64,000 nt of DNA from positions 558,001-622,000 of the forward strand of contig CBDCYR010000002.1 in assembly GCA_965224275.1 (NCBI GenBank), in the 5' to 3' direction. Source of the DNA: CAUZWH01 sp965224275. GTDB taxonomy: Bacteria; Pseudomonadota; Alphaproteobacteria; SHVV01. A program made the position numbers and the translations under genes. Each line of letters opens with the position of its first letter. Within the stretch, counting starts at the first letter, position 1. The notes beneath the pieces are model-generated. The model was not told the origin of the DNA. It did not search any database and worked only from the letters and a program-made list of their open reading frames with translations. Shown here piece by piece: positions 17,763 to 27,292 of this stretch.

Positions 17763-18878
17763 ATGAGTGAAACCAGCAACGCCGTTTCACTTTCCGACCA
17801 CTTGACCGCCACCATTCTCAACAACGGTCCGATCAGTGTTGCCCATTACATGAGCGAAGCGCTCGCCAATCAATCATATGGCTACTACACCACGCGCGAC
17901 CCGTTTGGGCCGGAAGGTGATTTCATCACCGCCCCTGAGGTCAGCCAGATGTTCGGCGAGTTGCTCGGCCTTTGGTGTGCCGACTTGTGGGCGCAGATGG
18001 ACCGCCCGCCGATCGTCAATTTGGTCGAACTGGGACCCGGACGAGGAACTCTGATGGCCGATGCTTGGCGGGCGTCTCGGGCCCAGCTGGGGTTCCATGA
18101 GGCTGTCCATCTTCACCTTGTCGACGTCAGTCCAACGCTGCAAAGCTTGCAAAAACGTGCCTTGGCCGACAGCCAGCCCGGGTCGGGGCCGCATTGGCAT
18201 CATGAATTGGCCGACGTACCCGAGGGTCCTACTCTGCTGATTGCCAATGAGCTTCTCGACGCCCTCCCGATTCATCAGTATCAACGGATGATCACCGGAT
18301 GGCACGAGCGTCTGGTCGATGTCACGCCGGGATCGGATAACTTCCGTTTGGTGCTCTCACCGAAGCCCGTGAAGAGTCCGGAGACTATTCCCGACACGTT
18401 TGCGGGAACGCCCATCGGCGCGGTGATCGAACGCTGCCCGGCGGCTGAGGCACTGGTCACCCAAGTAACCGAGCGTTGCCTAACGCATGGCGGCGCGGCG
18501 CTGTTTATCGACTATGGCTACACCGAAAGTGGACCGCACGAAACGTTGCAAGGGGTGCGCCGTCACGCCGGCCATCCGGTATTTGAGCAGCCCGGAACTG
18601 CGGACTTATGCGCACATGTTGATTTCGCCCGCCTGTGCGAGGTTGTTGAGGCGACGGGAGGCGCGGTTTGGGGCCCGATTGGCCAGGGCGACCTGCTGAG
18701 CGCATTGGGCATTCATGCCCGCGCCGAACGGCTGAAGCAAAAAGCCACGACCCCGCAACGTAACGACATCGACGATGCTGTCGAACGGCTAGCAGGGCCA
18801 GCGAAGATGGGCGCACTATTCAAGGCGCTGGCGGTGTCCACACAGGATCTTAAGCCGGCCGGATTCCCAGCCCAATGA
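17763..18878 (+). CDS. class I SAM-dependent methyltransferase, MidA/NDUFAF7 family
   Basis: A 371-residue protein of the COG1565/DUF185 family. It has GPISVAHYMSEAL near the N terminus, YYTTRDPFGPEGDFITAPE, the SAM motif VELGPGRGTLM (about residue 87), LIANELLDALPIHQ, and LFIDYGY. In mitochondria the homologue NDUFAF7 dimethylates an arginine of complex I; the bacterial role is less clear. The open frame extends back into lgt, but ATG at 17763 begins the family sequence. It overlaps pgeF by 4 bases. Confidence 0.88.
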   Translation: MSETSNAVSLSDHLTATILNNGPISVAHYMSEALANQSYGYYTTRDPFGPEGDFITAPEVSQMFGELLGLWCADLWAQMDRPPIVNLVELGPGRGTLMADAWRASRAQLGFHEAVHLHLVDVSPTLQSLQKRALADSQPGSGPHWHHELADVPEGPTLLIANELLDALPIHQYQRMITGWHERLVDVTPGSDNFRLVLSPKPVKSPETIPDTFAGTPIGAVIERCPAAEALVTQVTERCLTHGGAALFIDYGYTESGPHETLQGVRRHAGHPVFEQPGTADLCAHVDFARLCEVVEATGGAVWGPIGQGDLLSALGIHARAERLKQKATTPQRNDIDDAVERLAGPAKMGALFKALAVSTQDLKPAGFPAQ

Positions 18879-19639
18879 TCGTTCGTTCGACCCAACTCGA
18901 AACTTTGTCACGCGTGCAACACGGCTTCCTGACTCGCGCAGGGGGCGTTTCCGAGGGCGCCTATAAATCCCTCAATTGCGGACGTGCCAACGGCGACGAC
19001 AAGGAGCATGTCGCCGAGAACCGACGAAGAGCCGTCATGGCCGTCGATCCAAAGGCGTCGCTGTGCACGGCTCGACAAGTGCACGGAATCAACGCGGTGA
19101 CAGTCGACACGGCTTGGCCGGCGGAGCACCCACCGCATGCAGACGCGCTAATCACCAACCGACCTGGACTGGCGCTTGGCATCACCACCGCAGATTGTGC
19201 ACCGGTGTTGATCGCCGACTGCACGGCCGGGATTGTCGCCGCAGTTCACGCAGGATGGCGAGGCGCATTAGCGGGAGTGATCGAAGCTACAGTCACCTCG
19301 ATGGTAGGCGTCGGCGGCACGCCGGACCATATGATTGCGGCCGTGGGCCCGTGTATCGCGCAGCGATCCTATGAGGTTGGCCCGGAGTTTCCAGCACCTT
19401 TCCTCGATCAGGATCCAGCCAATCGTCACTTCTTTGCGAAATCCCCTAAAAAAATGCATTTTCACTTCGATCTAGCGGCCTATGTGGGTTCGCGTATCGG
19501 TCAATCCGGTGTTCGCACGGCAGAGATCCTGGGGTTGGATACCTGTACCGATGAGGCACGGTTTTTCAGCTATCGTCGCGCCTGCCTACGTGGGGAAACC
19601 GCCTTCGGGCTGGGCTTATCGGTGATTTCCTTACGTTGA
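18875..19639 (+). CDS. pgeF: peptidoglycan editing factor (laccase-domain, YfiH)
   Basis: A 254-residue multicopper-oxidase-like (DUF152) protein. Metal-site motifs are present: RQVHG, TTADCAPVLIAD and VHAGWRGAL, plus PCIAQRSYEVG and a C-terminal YRRACLRGE. In E. coli PgeF corrects misincorporation of serine into peptidoglycan peptides. Translationally coupled to the methyltransferase gene. Confidence 0.9.
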   Translation: MIVRSTQLETLSRVQHGFLTRAGGVSEGAYKSLNCGRANGDDKEHVAENRRRAVMAVDPKASLCTARQVHGINAVTVDTAWPAEHPPHADALITNRPGLALGITTADCAPVLIADCTAGIVAAVHAGWRGALAGVIEATVTSMVGVGGTPDHMIAAVGPCIAQRSYEVGPEFPAPFLDQDPANRHFFAKSPKKMHFHFDLAAYVGSRIGQSGVRTAEILGLDTCTDEARFFSYRRACLRGETAFGLGLSVISLR

Positions 19640-19717
19640 TGGGCATTTATGCCACACGTAATTTTATTCTTTGTTTTCATAGTGTTGGCGCTCTTGGCAA
19701 CGTGTGTCATGTAGCCG

Positions 19718-19745
19718 TTGACAACCGCGTTTACAGTCATAACTC
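19718..19745 (+). promoter_or_regulatory. candidate sigma70-type promoter for prs
   Basis: TTGACA (19718-19723), then 16 bases, then TAACTC (19740-19745), about 97 bases before the prs start. The -35 is perfect, the -10 weak. Confidence 0.35.
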
Positions 19746-19781
19746 GCACTGATACATTCCGCCGCGACTGGCCGGGTGGCG

Positions 19782-19806
19782 AAGCCCGCGGGTCGGGTTT
19801 CTTTCG
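19782..19806 (+). terminator. terminator-like hairpin in the prs leader
   Basis: AAGCCCG, a 5-base loop, CGGGTTT, then CTTTCG. It lies 37 bases before the prs start and after the candidate promoter, so it could be an attenuator, or simply a terminator of the upstream run. Confidence 0.35.
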
Positions 19807-19842
19807 AACTACACGCACAAATATCGACGGAGCGCTGAGCCG

Positions 19843-20775
19843 ATGATGGTCGTCGCTTGCAACAGCAACCGACCGCTTGCCGAGGCTGTTGCTGCGTATC
19901 TGAACATCCCCCTGACGGCCGCGAGCATTCGTCGTTTCGCGGACATGGAAGTTTTTGTCGAAATTCAGGAAAACGTCCGCGGTGAGGATGTTTTTGTCGT
20001 TCAGTCGACATCGTACCCAGCCAACGACAATTTGATGGAGTTGCTGGTCAGCATTGATGCCTTGAAGCGAGCATCGGCACGGCGCATTACCGCGGTTCTG
20101 CCCTATTTCGGCTACGCTCGCCAAGATCGCAAGCCCGGACCGCGGACGCCAATTTCCGCCAAACTCGTCGCTAATCTGCTGACCACCGCGGGCGCCAATC
20201 GCGTATTAACGCTCGACCTCCATGCAGGGCAGATCCAGGGATTCTTCGACATCCCAACCGACAATTTGTTCTGCGCGCCGGTCATCGTGAAGGATATCGA
20301 GGAGCAATTTGACGGCGACGACTTGATGATCGTGTCGCCTGATGTCGGCGGCGTAATACGAGCACGAGCTGTTGCCAAACGGCTTGACCTCGACCTTGCG
20401 ATCGTCGATAAGCGCCGCGAGCGTGAAGGCGTTTCCGAGGTCATGAATATTATCGGCGACGTAAATGGGCGCCGATGTATCCTCGTCGACGATATCGTCG
20501 ATTCGGCCGGGACACTGTGTAACGCAGCCGACGCGTTGCGAAACGAGGGTGCGATGTCTGTGGTGGCCTACGTCACCCATGGCGTATTGTCAGGCGGCGC
20601 AGTTGCGCGGGTAGCGAGTTCATCGCTTGAAACGCTCGTCACGACGGACAGCATCATCGCCACCGAGGCGGTACGCGTGTCCAACAATATTCGCCGCTTG
20701 ACCATCGCGTCCTTGATGGCCGAGGCGATGTTGCGGATTAGTCAGGAAAGATCCGTCTCAAGCCTGTTCAACTAG
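19843..20775 (+). CDS. prs: ribose-phosphate pyrophosphokinase
   Basis: A 310-residue PRPP synthase. It has NSNRPLAEAVAAYL, the catalytic and flexible-loop region YGYARQDRK (here YFGYARQDRKPGPRTPIS), LDLHAGQIQGFFDIPTDNL, and the PRPP-binding signature LVDDIVDSAGTL (about 220). It makes PRPP for nucleotides, histidine and tryptophan, and feeds Apt elsewhere in the window. ATG at 19843 or 19846. Confidence 0.95.
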   Translation: MMVVACNSNRPLAEAVAAYLNIPLTAASIRRFADMEVFVEIQENVRGEDVFVVQSTSYPANDNLMELLVSIDALKRASARRITAVLPYFGYARQDRKPGPRTPISAKLVANLLTTAGANRVLTLDLHAGQIQGFFDIPTDNLFCAPVIVKDIEEQFDGDDLMIVSPDVGGVIRARAVAKRLDLDLAIVDKRREREGVSEVMNIIGDVNGRRCILVDDIVDSAGTLCNAADALRNEGAMSVVAYVTHGVLSGGAVARVASSSLETLVTTDSIIATEAVRVSNNIRRLTIASLMAEAMLRISQERSVSSLFN

Positions 20776-20805
20776 TCGGCTGGGACAAAGTAGGGAGCAA
20801 AAAAG

Positions 20806-21522
20806 ATGGCGGATGTAACAGCATTCATCGGCGAAGTGCGCGAGCACCACGGTCGTGGATCCTCACGTGCGTTGCGTCGAGCAGGCCGCGTCCCGGCGAT
20901 TATCTACGGCGACGATAACGAAAACATCTCGGTTTCCGTCGCCATGCGCGAGCTGCAAAAAGACCTGCAGCGGGCGGGCTTCACGAATCGTTTATGCGAG
21001 GTCACCATTGGCGACAGTAGCGTGCGGGTCCTGCCGCGCGAGGTCCAAGTCGACCCTGTATCCGAGGTGCCAATTCACGTTGATTTCATGCGGATTAGCC
21101 CACGCGCCCGCGTTCGCTTAAACATTCCTGTTGTGTTCATCGACGACGAGGAATCACCGGGCATCAAGCGAGGCGGAATTCTCAACGTCGTGCGCCACGA
21201 TATCGAGTTCTATTGTCGCGCCGACGCAATCCCCGAGAACATTGTCATCAGCCTCGATGGGCTTGATATCGGTGACGGCGTTCACATCAGCAACGTGACA
21301 TTGCCTGAGGGAACTCAGCCGACCATCACCGATCGAGACTTCACCATCGCGACCATCGCGGCGCCGTCGATTCACGTCGAGGAAGAGATTGAAACCGACG
21401 AACTCGAGGGCGAAGAAGGCGAGTTGGAGGAAGGCGTTGAGGGCGAAGGTGAAGAAGGCGAAGGCGCGGAAGCACCTGCGGATGGCGAGAAGTCCGACGC
21501 TCAAGGGGACCAGCGGGGTTAA
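20806..21522 (+). CDS. rplY: 50S ribosomal protein L25/general stress protein Ctc
   Basis: A 238-residue long-form L25 (CTC): 5S-rRNA-binding N domain (RGSSRALRRAGRVPAIIYG, about 17-35), C domain with VPIHVDFMRI, and a glutamate-rich tail (about 190-225). Long acidic tails are usual in alphaproteobacterial CTC proteins. It overlaps pth by one base, a very conserved pairing. Confidence 0.95.
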   Translation: MADVTAFIGEVREHHGRGSSRALRRAGRVPAIIYGDDNENISVSVAMRELQKDLQRAGFTNRLCEVTIGDSSVRVLPREVQVDPVSEVPIHVDFMRISPRARVRLNIPVVFIDDEESPGIKRGGILNVVRHDIEFYCRADAIPENIVISLDGLDIGDGVHISNVTLPEGTQPTITDRDFTIATIAAPSIHVEEEIETDELEGEEGELEEGVEGEGEEGEGAEAPADGEKSDAQGDQRG

Positions 21523-22154
21523 TGCTTCTCCTTGTCGGCCTCGGCAACCCGGGACCTCAATACGAACGCAACCGGCACAATGTCGGCTTCAAAGCGTTGG
21601 ACGAAATCACCCGGCGCCACTCGTTTTCTGCCTTTCGACGACGCTTTCACGGACGTGTCGCAGAGGGATCCGTCGCCGGCCGACGTACGCTTGCGCTCAA
21701 ACCCGACACATACATGAATCGATCGGGGCAATCGGTTCAAGCAGCCAAAACCTTCTACAAAATTGCGACCAACGACATCATCGTATTTCAGGACGAAATC
21801 GACCTAATTTCGGGAAAGATAAGGGTCAAACGCGGCGGTGGGAGTGCCGGCCACAACGGTTTGCGCAGCATCGATGCCCACATAGGGCCCGGCTACCGCC
21901 GGGTGCGAATCGGGGTCGGTCATCCCGGTGACAAGGACGTCGTAAAACACCACGTCCTCAATGATTTTAGCAAAGCTGACGATCGCTGGCTCGTGCCCCT
22001 GCTGGAGGCGGTCGCCGAAGCCGCATCATTCCTGGCGCTCGATGACGATCCCGGGTTCAGCAACAAAGTCGCTCTATTACTGCAACCACCGAATCGAGCC
22101 AACGAGGACGAAGCGCGTCGCGGTGCGCCTAATCAGGCACCCTCAGTGGACTAG
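21522..22154 (+). CDS. pth: peptidyl-tRNA hydrolase
   Basis: A 210-residue enzyme that recycles peptidyl-tRNA. It has LLVGLGNPGPQYERNRHNVGF with the catalytic histidine (about 20), KPDTYMNRSGQSV, the aspartate in FQDEIDL, and RVKRGGGSAGHNGLRSI. The C-terminal 20 residues are variable. Start codon overlaps the rplY stop. The usual next gene, ychF, is not here; a maoC-type gene follows. Confidence 0.95.
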   Translation: MLLLVGLGNPGPQYERNRHNVGFKALDEITRRHSFSAFRRRFHGRVAEGSVAGRRTLALKPDTYMNRSGQSVQAAKTFYKIATNDIIVFQDEIDLISGKIRVKRGGGSAGHNGLRSIDAHIGPGYRRVRIGVGHPGDKDVVKHHVLNDFSKADDRWLVPLLEAVAEAASFLALDDDPGFSNKVALLLQPPNRANEDEARRGAPNQAPSVD

Positions 22155-22355
22155 AGTGGTTTCTATAGGGTTCATAAATTGACCCAGCCATGGATCTACT
22201 TTGAGGACTTCGTGGTGGGTGACCGTCGCCGTTATGGCGGGATCTTGATGTCGCAAGAGGACATCATTCGTTTCGCTCGAGAGTTCGACCCACAATATTT
22301 TCATACCGATCCCCTCGCGGCCCGAGACTCAGCGTTCGGTGGGATCGTTGCGAGC

Positions 22356-22363
22356 GGATGGCA
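22356..22363. repeat. target-site duplication, left copy
   Basis: GGATGGCA, matched by the identical 8-mer at 23758-23765 on the other side of the IS256 element. Confidence 0.9.
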
Positions 22364-23757
22364 GGCTGTGTCTCGAAAGTGGTGGAAATTTGAGGATGGC
22401 GTAATCTCCGGGTGACAAGACAACCACCCAACCGGCGGCTAGCACCGCCAAGGAGATCACGCCATGAAGAACACTACCGAGACTTCTGCGCTTTCGCTAC
22501 TGGCCAATGACGCCGGCTATGATCCGCTCGAGGACCGGCTGCGGGAGAACATCAGATCCACGATCGAGGCCGTTTTTGAGGAGGAACTTGCGCAGTTTCT
22601 CGGGCGCTGCCGATACGGTCGAGAGGACGCGCTTCGGCAAGGGTATCGGAACGGGCACCGGGAGCGGCAACTGACGGGGACATTCGGGACCGAGAGGGTG
22701 AGCGTGCCGCGTGCACGGATCGTTGAGGAAGACGGTCGGGCGTCGGAATGGCGTTCGCGGGCGCTGCCGCGCTACCAGCGGCTGACCAGAAAGGCCGAGG
22801 CGCTGATCGCTTCGGTGTATCTGTCCGGAACCAACACGCGGCGGGTGAAACGCGCGCTGTTCGGGCTCTTCGGGGGTGCTGTGAGCAAGGACGTTGTGAG
22901 CCGGGCGTGGCGCAAGGTGAAGGTCGATTGGGACGCCTGGTGCAGCCGTGGCCTCGCGGATGAGGATATCGTTCGGCTGATCCTTGACGGCACTGTGATC
23001 AAGACCCGACTGGATCGCAAGGCCACCAACATCTCGGTTCTCGCGGCTATAGGGGTGCGCCGGGATGGCCAGAAGGTCTTGCTTTCGATCGGGAATATGG
23101 GCGGAGAAAGCCAGGCGGCGTGGCGCCAGTTCCTCGACGACCTTGATGCGCGTGGACTGAAACGGCCCGGGTTTGTCATCGTCGATGGCGCGCCGGGACT
23201 GGAGGCGGCTCTGTCGGCGCTTTGGGGCGATGACCTTCCCGTTCAACGCTGCACCGTGCACAAGCACCGCAACCTTCTGGGTCATGCTCCCAAACACATG
23301 CATGACGAGCTGAGCGAAGATTACCGCGATATGATCTATGCCGACACTGCCTCCGAGGTGGAAACCCGCCGCAAGGCGTTTGTCCGCAAGTGGCGGCTGA
23401 AATGCAGGGCCGTCGCGGACAGCCTCGCAGAAGCGGGCGACAAGCTCTTTACCTTCACGCGCCTGTCCAAGAGCCAATGGAAATCAGCCCGAACGACCAA
23501 CGCCATTGAGCGTCTCAACGAGGAGTTCAAGCGCCGGATCAAAACACAGACCGTGCTGCCGTGTCCCGAAACAGTGCCGATGCTCCTCTGGGCGCTCCTC
23601 GCTTCCGGCCAAATCCAGATGCGCAAAGTCGATGGATGGGAAACCCTCGATCAGCTAATCGCCGACGAAACCCTTGACCGCGCGGCCTGACCGCCGCAAA
23701 ACTCAACCCGCTCGGAGAGGCGCCAAAACCAATTTCCACCACTTTCGAGACACAACC
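22364..23757 (+). mobile_element. IS256-family insertion sequence, 1,394 bp
   Basis: Bounded by imperfect inverted repeats: the left end GGCTGTGTCTCGAAAGTGG and the inverted right end GGTTGTGTCTCGAAAGTGG, continuing with GTGGAAATT on both sides. Flanked by an 8-bp target duplication, as expected for IS256. One transposase gene. The perfect duplication and intact transposase indicate a young insertion. Confidence 0.92.
22464..23690 (+). CDS. IS256-family transposase
   Basis: A 408-residue mutator-type DDE transposase. Catalytic region: first Asp in LILDGTVIK, second in IVDGAPGLEAAL, and the glutamate in TTNAIERLNEEFKRR. The N terminus has the family's EEELAQFLGRCRYGR and GHRERQL. It is full length with a purine-rich ribosome site (AAGGAG) upstream. 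The antisense strand carries a long accidental open frame, which is ignored. Confidence 0.95.
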   Translation: MKNTTETSALSLLANDAGYDPLEDRLRENIRSTIEAVFEEELAQFLGRCRYGREDALRQGYRNGHRERQLTGTFGTERVSVPRARIVEEDGRASEWRSRALPRYQRLTRKAEALIASVYLSGTNTRRVKRALFGLFGGAVSKDVVSRAWRKVKVDWDAWCSRGLADEDIVRLILDGTVIKTRLDRKATNISVLAAIGVRRDGQKVLLSIGNMGGESQAAWRQFLDDLDARGLKRPGFVIVDGAPGLEAALSALWGDDLPVQRCTVHKHRNLLGHAPKHMHDELSEDYRDMIYADTASEVETRRKAFVRKWRLKCRAVADSLAEAGDKLFTFTRLSKSQWKSARTTNAIERLNEEFKRRIKTQTVLPCPETVPMLLWALLASGQIQMRKVDGWETLDQLIADETLDRAA

Positions 23758-23765
23758 GGATGGCA
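23758..23765. repeat. target-site duplication, right copy
   Basis: GGATGGCA, identical to 22356-22363. Confidence 0.9.
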
Positions 23766-24136
23766 CACCACTGCGGTTCTCATGCGGATGATCGTCGATG
23801 AGTTCATGTCGGAGGCTGCCTCGATCGCATCGCCAGGCAGCGAAGGCATTAGTTGGCTGCGACCCGTACGGCCGGGCGACACGTTGTTTGCAACCACCGA
23901 GATCGTCGAAACCAGGCGTTCAAACAGCAAACCAGATCGCGGCTTCGTCAAAGCCCTGCACACGGTGATCAACCAAAACGACGAGACGGTCATGACGATG
24001 TTAGGGCTCGGGTTATTCAGGTGTCGAACGCTGGCTGGGTAAGCTGTTATTACCGTCGACCTTATCGAACCGAAGATCCGAATGTTATAGTCGGACGATA
24101 CCAGCCCGAATATCGCTGTAATAAAGGGAGGACACC

Positions 24137-24805
24137 ATGGGCGAATTCATCACACTAAAAGCCGACGATGGCCACGAACTCGCAGCCTACGAGGCTGCAG
24201 CGAGCGGAAGCGCGCACGGGAATCTGGTTCTGATCCAAGAGATATTCGGCGTCAACAACCACGTCCGCAAAGTGTGTGACCAATGGGCCGAGTCGGGCTA
24301 CCGCGTCGTCGCGCCAGCACTGTTTGATCGCGTGGAGCGGGGCGTTGAGTTCGGATACGACGAAGCGAGTTTCGACAAGGGTCGTGAAATCCGCGGCGGC
24401 CTCTCCGACGATGACGTGGTGCACGACGTAAAGGCAGCCGCAGACTATCTCGGTGCGCACGGCAAGGCCGGGATCATCGGCTATTGCTTCGGCGGATTTG
24501 TCACCTGGCTATCATCCTGTCGACTGGATTTCGCTGCCGCTGCCGGATACTACGGCGGTCGCATCGCCGATTACGCAAGTGAAAACCCGAAATGCCCGAC
24601 GATGCTCCACTTTGGCGAAAAAGATCACGCCATTCCAATGACAGACGTGGACAAAGTCAGAAGCACGCACCCCGAAGTGCCGATTCACATCTATCCAGCG
24701 GGCCATGGATTTTGTTGTGATGAACGTCCGGACTTCCACCCGGAATCCTGCAACTTGGCCGACCAGCGGTCGCTTGAGTTATTTCGAGAACATGTAAAAC
24801 CCTGA
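24137..24805 (+). CDS. dienelactone hydrolase family protein
   Basis: A 222-residue alpha/beta hydrolase. It has LVLIQEIFGVNNHVR (about 30-45), the nucleophile elbow with cysteine GYCFGG (about 116-121), an acid in FGEKDHAIP, and the histidine in YPAGHGFCC. Cys-His-Asp is the triad of dienelactone hydrolases. A strong ribosome site (GGGAGGA) precedes it. No aromatic-degradation genes are nearby, so the substrate is unknown. Confidence 0.9.
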   Translation: MGEFITLKADDGHELAAYEAAASGSAHGNLVLIQEIFGVNNHVRKVCDQWAESGYRVVAPALFDRVERGVEFGYDEASFDKGREIRGGLSDDDVVHDVKAAADYLGAHGKAGIIGYCFGGFVTWLSSCRLDFAAAAGYYGGRIADYASENPKCPTMLHFGEKDHAIPMTDVDKVRSTHPEVPIHIYPAGHGFCCDERPDFHPESCNLADQRSLELFREHVKP

Positions 24806-24844
24806 TCAGAGGTCTACCAGTTTCGGCTTTGAGTTGGTTGGCGT

Positions 24845-26955
24845 TCAGCGCAGCGCAGCGGCAATATTTCCGCCGTCCACGGTAATAACCGCGCCGGTCG
24901 TCTTGCGTGCAAGGGCAAGGTTGACGAAGGCGTTCGCGACATCGCTGGCTTTAACTTCGCGTTTTAGCAGATTTTCATCGCGCATGTAGGCCTTCGGAGA
25001 AAGACCGCGCGCGTCGGCACGCTCAGCAATGAACGCGTCATCGAGCATACCGGTGCGGATGCGGTCGGCGTTAACCGCATTCGATCGTATCCCATCGGCG
25101 CCATAATCCAGAGCGTATTGGCGCGATAGGAACATCGTCGCAGCTTTGGGCAATCCATAAGGACCGAAGTCGAGGCCAGGATTAACTGCCTGTTTTGACG
25201 CATTGAAGAGCAATACGCCGCCTGTCGACTGGGTTCGAAACACGGACGTCGCAGCTTGCGCGACATGCTGGTGGGCGAAGAAATTCAGCTCGAAGCTGGC
25301 ACGCAGCACGTCATCCGCGACGTCGCCGATGCGGCCCTGCCAAGCCCCGCCCGCATTCGAGACAATGATATCCAGGCCGCCGAACGTGCGACAAATGCTG
25401 TCGAACGCCCGACCGACGCTGTCCCGATCGGTCACATCGCAGGTGATCGCGAGCGCAGTTGATCCTGAGCGACCGGCTACAGATTGTGCGGCATCACCGT
25501 CCTTATCGAGGACGGCAATCTCAGCACCTTGTGCAGCAAACGCGTCGACGGTTGCTGCGCCAATGCCGCTCCCGCCGCCGGTAACAGCGACGACGTGGCG
25601 AGCGAGTGGTGCTTCGGCTCCCTTGCCAAGCTTTGCCTGTTCAAGCGACCAATACTCGATCTCGAACATATCGGCTTCCGCTACCGGTTCATAACGCCCG
25701 ATTCCCTCTGCGGCCGCGATCACATCGATCGTGTTCTCAGCAATATCGGCAGCGATTTTCGCGTCTCGAGACGACTTCCCGGCGCCAAATAGCCCGATTC
25801 CGGGGATCAGGAGGACGCGCGGCATTGGGTCCAGTTCGGTTTTGGAACTGGTGGCGGTGTTGTGGCGCTGAAAATACGCGTGATAGTCATCCACGAACTT
25901 CGCAACTGCCATGCGCACCGCAGTCGCGAACGCATCGAGATCTTCAGCCCCGGGTATTGGAGCGATCAAGGGCCAGTTCTTGGTTCTAATCGTATGATCC
26001 GGGGTGGCGACGCCGACCTGGCTGTAGCGCACAAGGTCTGATCCGTTGACATAAGCGAGAATGCTCTCAGATGTTCGGAATTCGAGTATCTGGCGACTCC
26101 ACAAGCCCTCTTCGTCATCAACGCTTTGGGCGATTGCGCCGCGAAGGATGGGTGCCACCGCGGCTACATCGGCAACGCGGGCGGGAAGGTTCGCCGGCCC
26201 GAAAGACTTCGTATGGGTGGCTTCGATGCGAGACTCGGCGACGCTAACGAGCGAGATCATGCGTTCATAAGCTTCACGAGCATCCTCTCCGAATGCAAAG
26301 ATTCCGTGCTTTAGCAGAATCAGCCCTTCGCTGTTTGGATGGTCGGCGTGGATCGTTGCCGCGAGCTTGGCGAGCGCAAATCCCGGCATGACATACGGGA
26401 CGATCGGCGCGCGTTCACCGAAGATTTCCGCGCAAATCTCCATCCCATTTGGTTGATCGGTAACCGCCAGCACCGCGTTGGCGTGGGTATGGTCGATAAA
26501 TTTGGCGGGAAGGAACGCATGCAGCAACGTCTCGACGGAAGGATTGGGCGAATTTGAATCGAGGAGCTGGCCGCGCTGCGCGTTGACCATGTCTTCGTCG
26601 CTCAACTGATCCAGCGAGATGAACCTCCTGAGGGGGGCAAGCCTTAACGCAGGCAGACCTGCCGGCTCGATATCGACGAGATCCCAGCCGCTCCCTTTTA
26701 CGCAAATACGCCCCGGCCTCACATGTCGCCGTCATCACCCATTAGGTCACGGAGTTTGGTCTTCACCGAGGTATTGCCGCCGCCATGCAACACCAGTTTG
26801 GAATCACCCCCGAGCAACCGCGACGTGTAGACGCGTAGCGCGATATCGCTGCTAGTCCCCAGTTGGGCATAGTGGCTCACGACCGCGTCGGCATCTTCGT
26901 CATTCCACAACGATTTCACGACCGCATCCTCCTCGACTTTCGGCGGGTCAGACAA
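24845..26955 (-). pseudogene. bifunctional class II aldolase/short-chain dehydrogenase, split into two frames
   Basis: The first frame (26955 to 26719, 78 residues) has LVLHGGGNTSVKTK, the N terminus of RhaD-type fused aldolases. It stops at TGA after DDGDM. The second frame (GTG at 26722 to 24845, 625 residues) continues with ICVKGSGWDL, the zinc histidines IDHTHANA and LLKHGIFAFG, then an SDR domain with VTGGGSGIG (about 380) and YGLPK. Stop and restart share GTGA, so either one indel broke the gene or it is now two coupled genes. Together about 700 residues, the normal family length. Such fusions act as rhamnulose-1-phosphate aldolase/lactaldehyde dehydrogenase, but no rhamnose genes are present and mtnA lies upstream on the same strand. 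Confidence 0.82.
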
Positions 26956-27292
26956 CGGCGCGGCGTTTCAAGGCAAGGCCTATACGCAACAAAAACGACC
27001 TTGTGCGCTCTGTGTTGGCGCTCGGCTCGCCGCAACATCCGCAACTGAGCCGGTGCAAGACTCATCGGTTCGAGCACTTGACACAAACTAACTCCGCCTG
27101 ACGTCAATACAGTACTGCGGTAAGGCACGACCCAGGCCTTCACTAATTGCTCTAGCTTTGCGCAGGCAATGCCCACCGCGCCGGTCGGTACCAGGAGATC
27201 ATCGATTTGCAGGTGGGTACGGAGGCGTCGAGATAACAACTTGAGAAACCGCAAGCGATTAACCAAGGGATAGTGCGCTCGTCCTCCCATCA
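26956..27292. other. gap between mtnA and the aldolase gene
   Basis: This 337-base gap has no recognisable gene. A minus-strand frame (27296 to 26916, 126 residues) overlaps both the mtnA stop and the aldolase start, but its Arg/Leu-rich sequence matches nothing I know and it overruns the next gene in another frame. It may hold the aldolase promoter or a decayed gene. Confidence 0.35.

Larger units (their letters stand above)
22179..24042 (+). pseudogene. MaoC-family (R)-hydratase gene split by IS256 element
   Basis: The 5' piece (22179-22363, TTG start) encodes YFEDFVVGDRRRYGG and FDPQYFHTDPLAA, the hot-dog hydratase signature with the catalytic Asp/His region. The 3' piece (23766-24042) resumes exactly with HTTAVLMRMIVDEF and ends after 93 residues. 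Without the insert and one 8-bp repeat the reading frame is uninterrupted, giving about 153 residues. MaoC proteins hydrate enoyl-CoA. The gene is inactive unless the element excises precisely. Confidence 0.88.

Noticed and set aside
22497..23477. 326-residue open frame antisense to the IS256 transposase
   Set aside because: Shadow of the transposase reading frame, no protein-like pattern.
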